Positions 5,378 to 5,717 of a stretch of 5,717 nt of DNA are shown piece after piece. The first letter of the stretch is position 1. Each line of letters opens with the position of its first letter. The stretch is from positions 1 through 5,717 of the forward strand of contig JAUNHO010000081.1 in the NCBI GenBank assembly GCA_030523905.1. The letters run 5' to 3'. The notes below the pieces were generated by a model. It had not been told where the DNA came from and made no database searches. It worked only from the letters and a program-made list of their open reading frames with translations. The translations under genes were made by a program, and so were the position numbers. This DNA is from Bergeyella zoohelcum. Its GTDB lineage: Bacteria; Bacteroidota; Bacteroidia; Flavobacteriales; Weeksellaceae.

Positions 5378-5717
5378 ATGCAAAAACTAATAATTTTCGC
5401 GTTTTTTTCATCGATGTTGTTTTTTCCAAAAGCACAGCAAAATGAAATGGCTTTATATCTGAAAGGTAATGCCTTGTTTTTACCCATTTTGATAACGAAT
5501 GTGGGGCTGGAGTATCAGCTGAGCGATAAATATACTTTGCAGGGCGATGCTTTTATTTCCCCTTGGAAATCTTTTTCAGGTAGCCACGCACAGCTTTATA
5601 TGGGGTATTTGGATGGGAGATATTATTTCAATAAAGCTTTTAATCGATGGTATGTGGGGTTGAATGTAGGTTTTGGTGTTTTTGATTTCACGAAGTGGAA
5701 CTACACGGGAACGGATA
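5378..5717 (+). CDS. secreted DUF3575-like protein, 3' end cut off by window
   Basis: The frame opens at the ATG at 5378 and runs without a stop to the window edge, giving the first 113 residues. Residues 1-19 form a signal peptide (MQKLIIFAFFSSMLFFPKA) with cleavage likely near AQQ. The mature part shows alternating strands with aromatic ends: ALYLKGNALFLPI (25-37), VGLEYQLSDKYTLQGDAFIS (42-61), then PWKSF, and GRYYFNKAFNRWYVGLNVGF (80-99). This resembles the DUF3575 family of Bacteroidota, proteins of unknown function with an outer-membrane beta-barrel look (N-A-L-x-x-P, G-x-E-Y, PWK, R-Y-Y-F, W-Y-V-G). The family call is from memory of these patterns. The likely location is the outer membrane, by inference from the signal peptide and strand pattern. 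Confidence 0.75.
   Translation, partial: MQKLIIFAFFSSMLFFPKAQQNEMALYLKGNALFLPILITNVGLEYQLSDKYTLQGDAFISPWKSFSGSHAQLYMGYLDGRYYFNKAFNRWYVGLNVGFGVFDFTKWNYTGTD

Overview
The window looks like chromosomal housekeeping DNA from a member of the Bacteroidota, most likely Flavobacteriales and perhaps the Weeksellaceae (Chryseobacterium/Riemerella-like). The evidence is an AT-rich base composition, TAnnTTTG -7 promoter boxes ahead of four genes, starts without Shine-Dalgarno sequences in A-rich leaders, and protein types typical of that group. I see no mobile element, CRISPR array, tRNA or rRNA gene.

Layout. The first 1194 bases are the minus-strand tilS gene (tRNA-Ile lysidine synthetase), which lacks its last few dozen codons because the window begins inside it. 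A 111-bp divergent promoter region separates it from a plus-strand OmpA-type peptidoglycan-binding lipoprotein. That gene ends in a clear intrinsic terminator, and the promoter of the next gene, a SAM-dependent O-methyltransferase, partly overlaps this terminator. From 2942 a tightly packed operon follows: an SH3-NlpC/P60 domain protein, a four-helix DUF1648 membrane protein that starts on the base after the previous stop, and waaA/kdtA (Kdo transferase) one base further on. The window ends inside a secreted DUF3575-like protein that has its own -7 box.

How the genes relate. Three concern the cell envelope: the OmpA lipoprotein anchors the outer membrane to peptidoglycan, the NlpC/P60-fold protein belongs to a peptidoglycan peptide hydrolase family, and WaaA adds Kdo to lipid A. 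TilS and the methyltransferase are unrelated to these.

The most notable observations are that the NlpC/P60 protein has Ala where the catalytic Cys should be and contains no cysteine at all, so it should be a pseudoenzyme, and that waaA carries an in-frame, very GC-rich, imperfect palindrome (4959-4982) that looks like a dispersed repeat embedded in a coding sequence. I do not see an obviously new multi-gene system; the cysteine-free NlpC/P60 protein coupled to DUF1648 and waaA is the best candidate.
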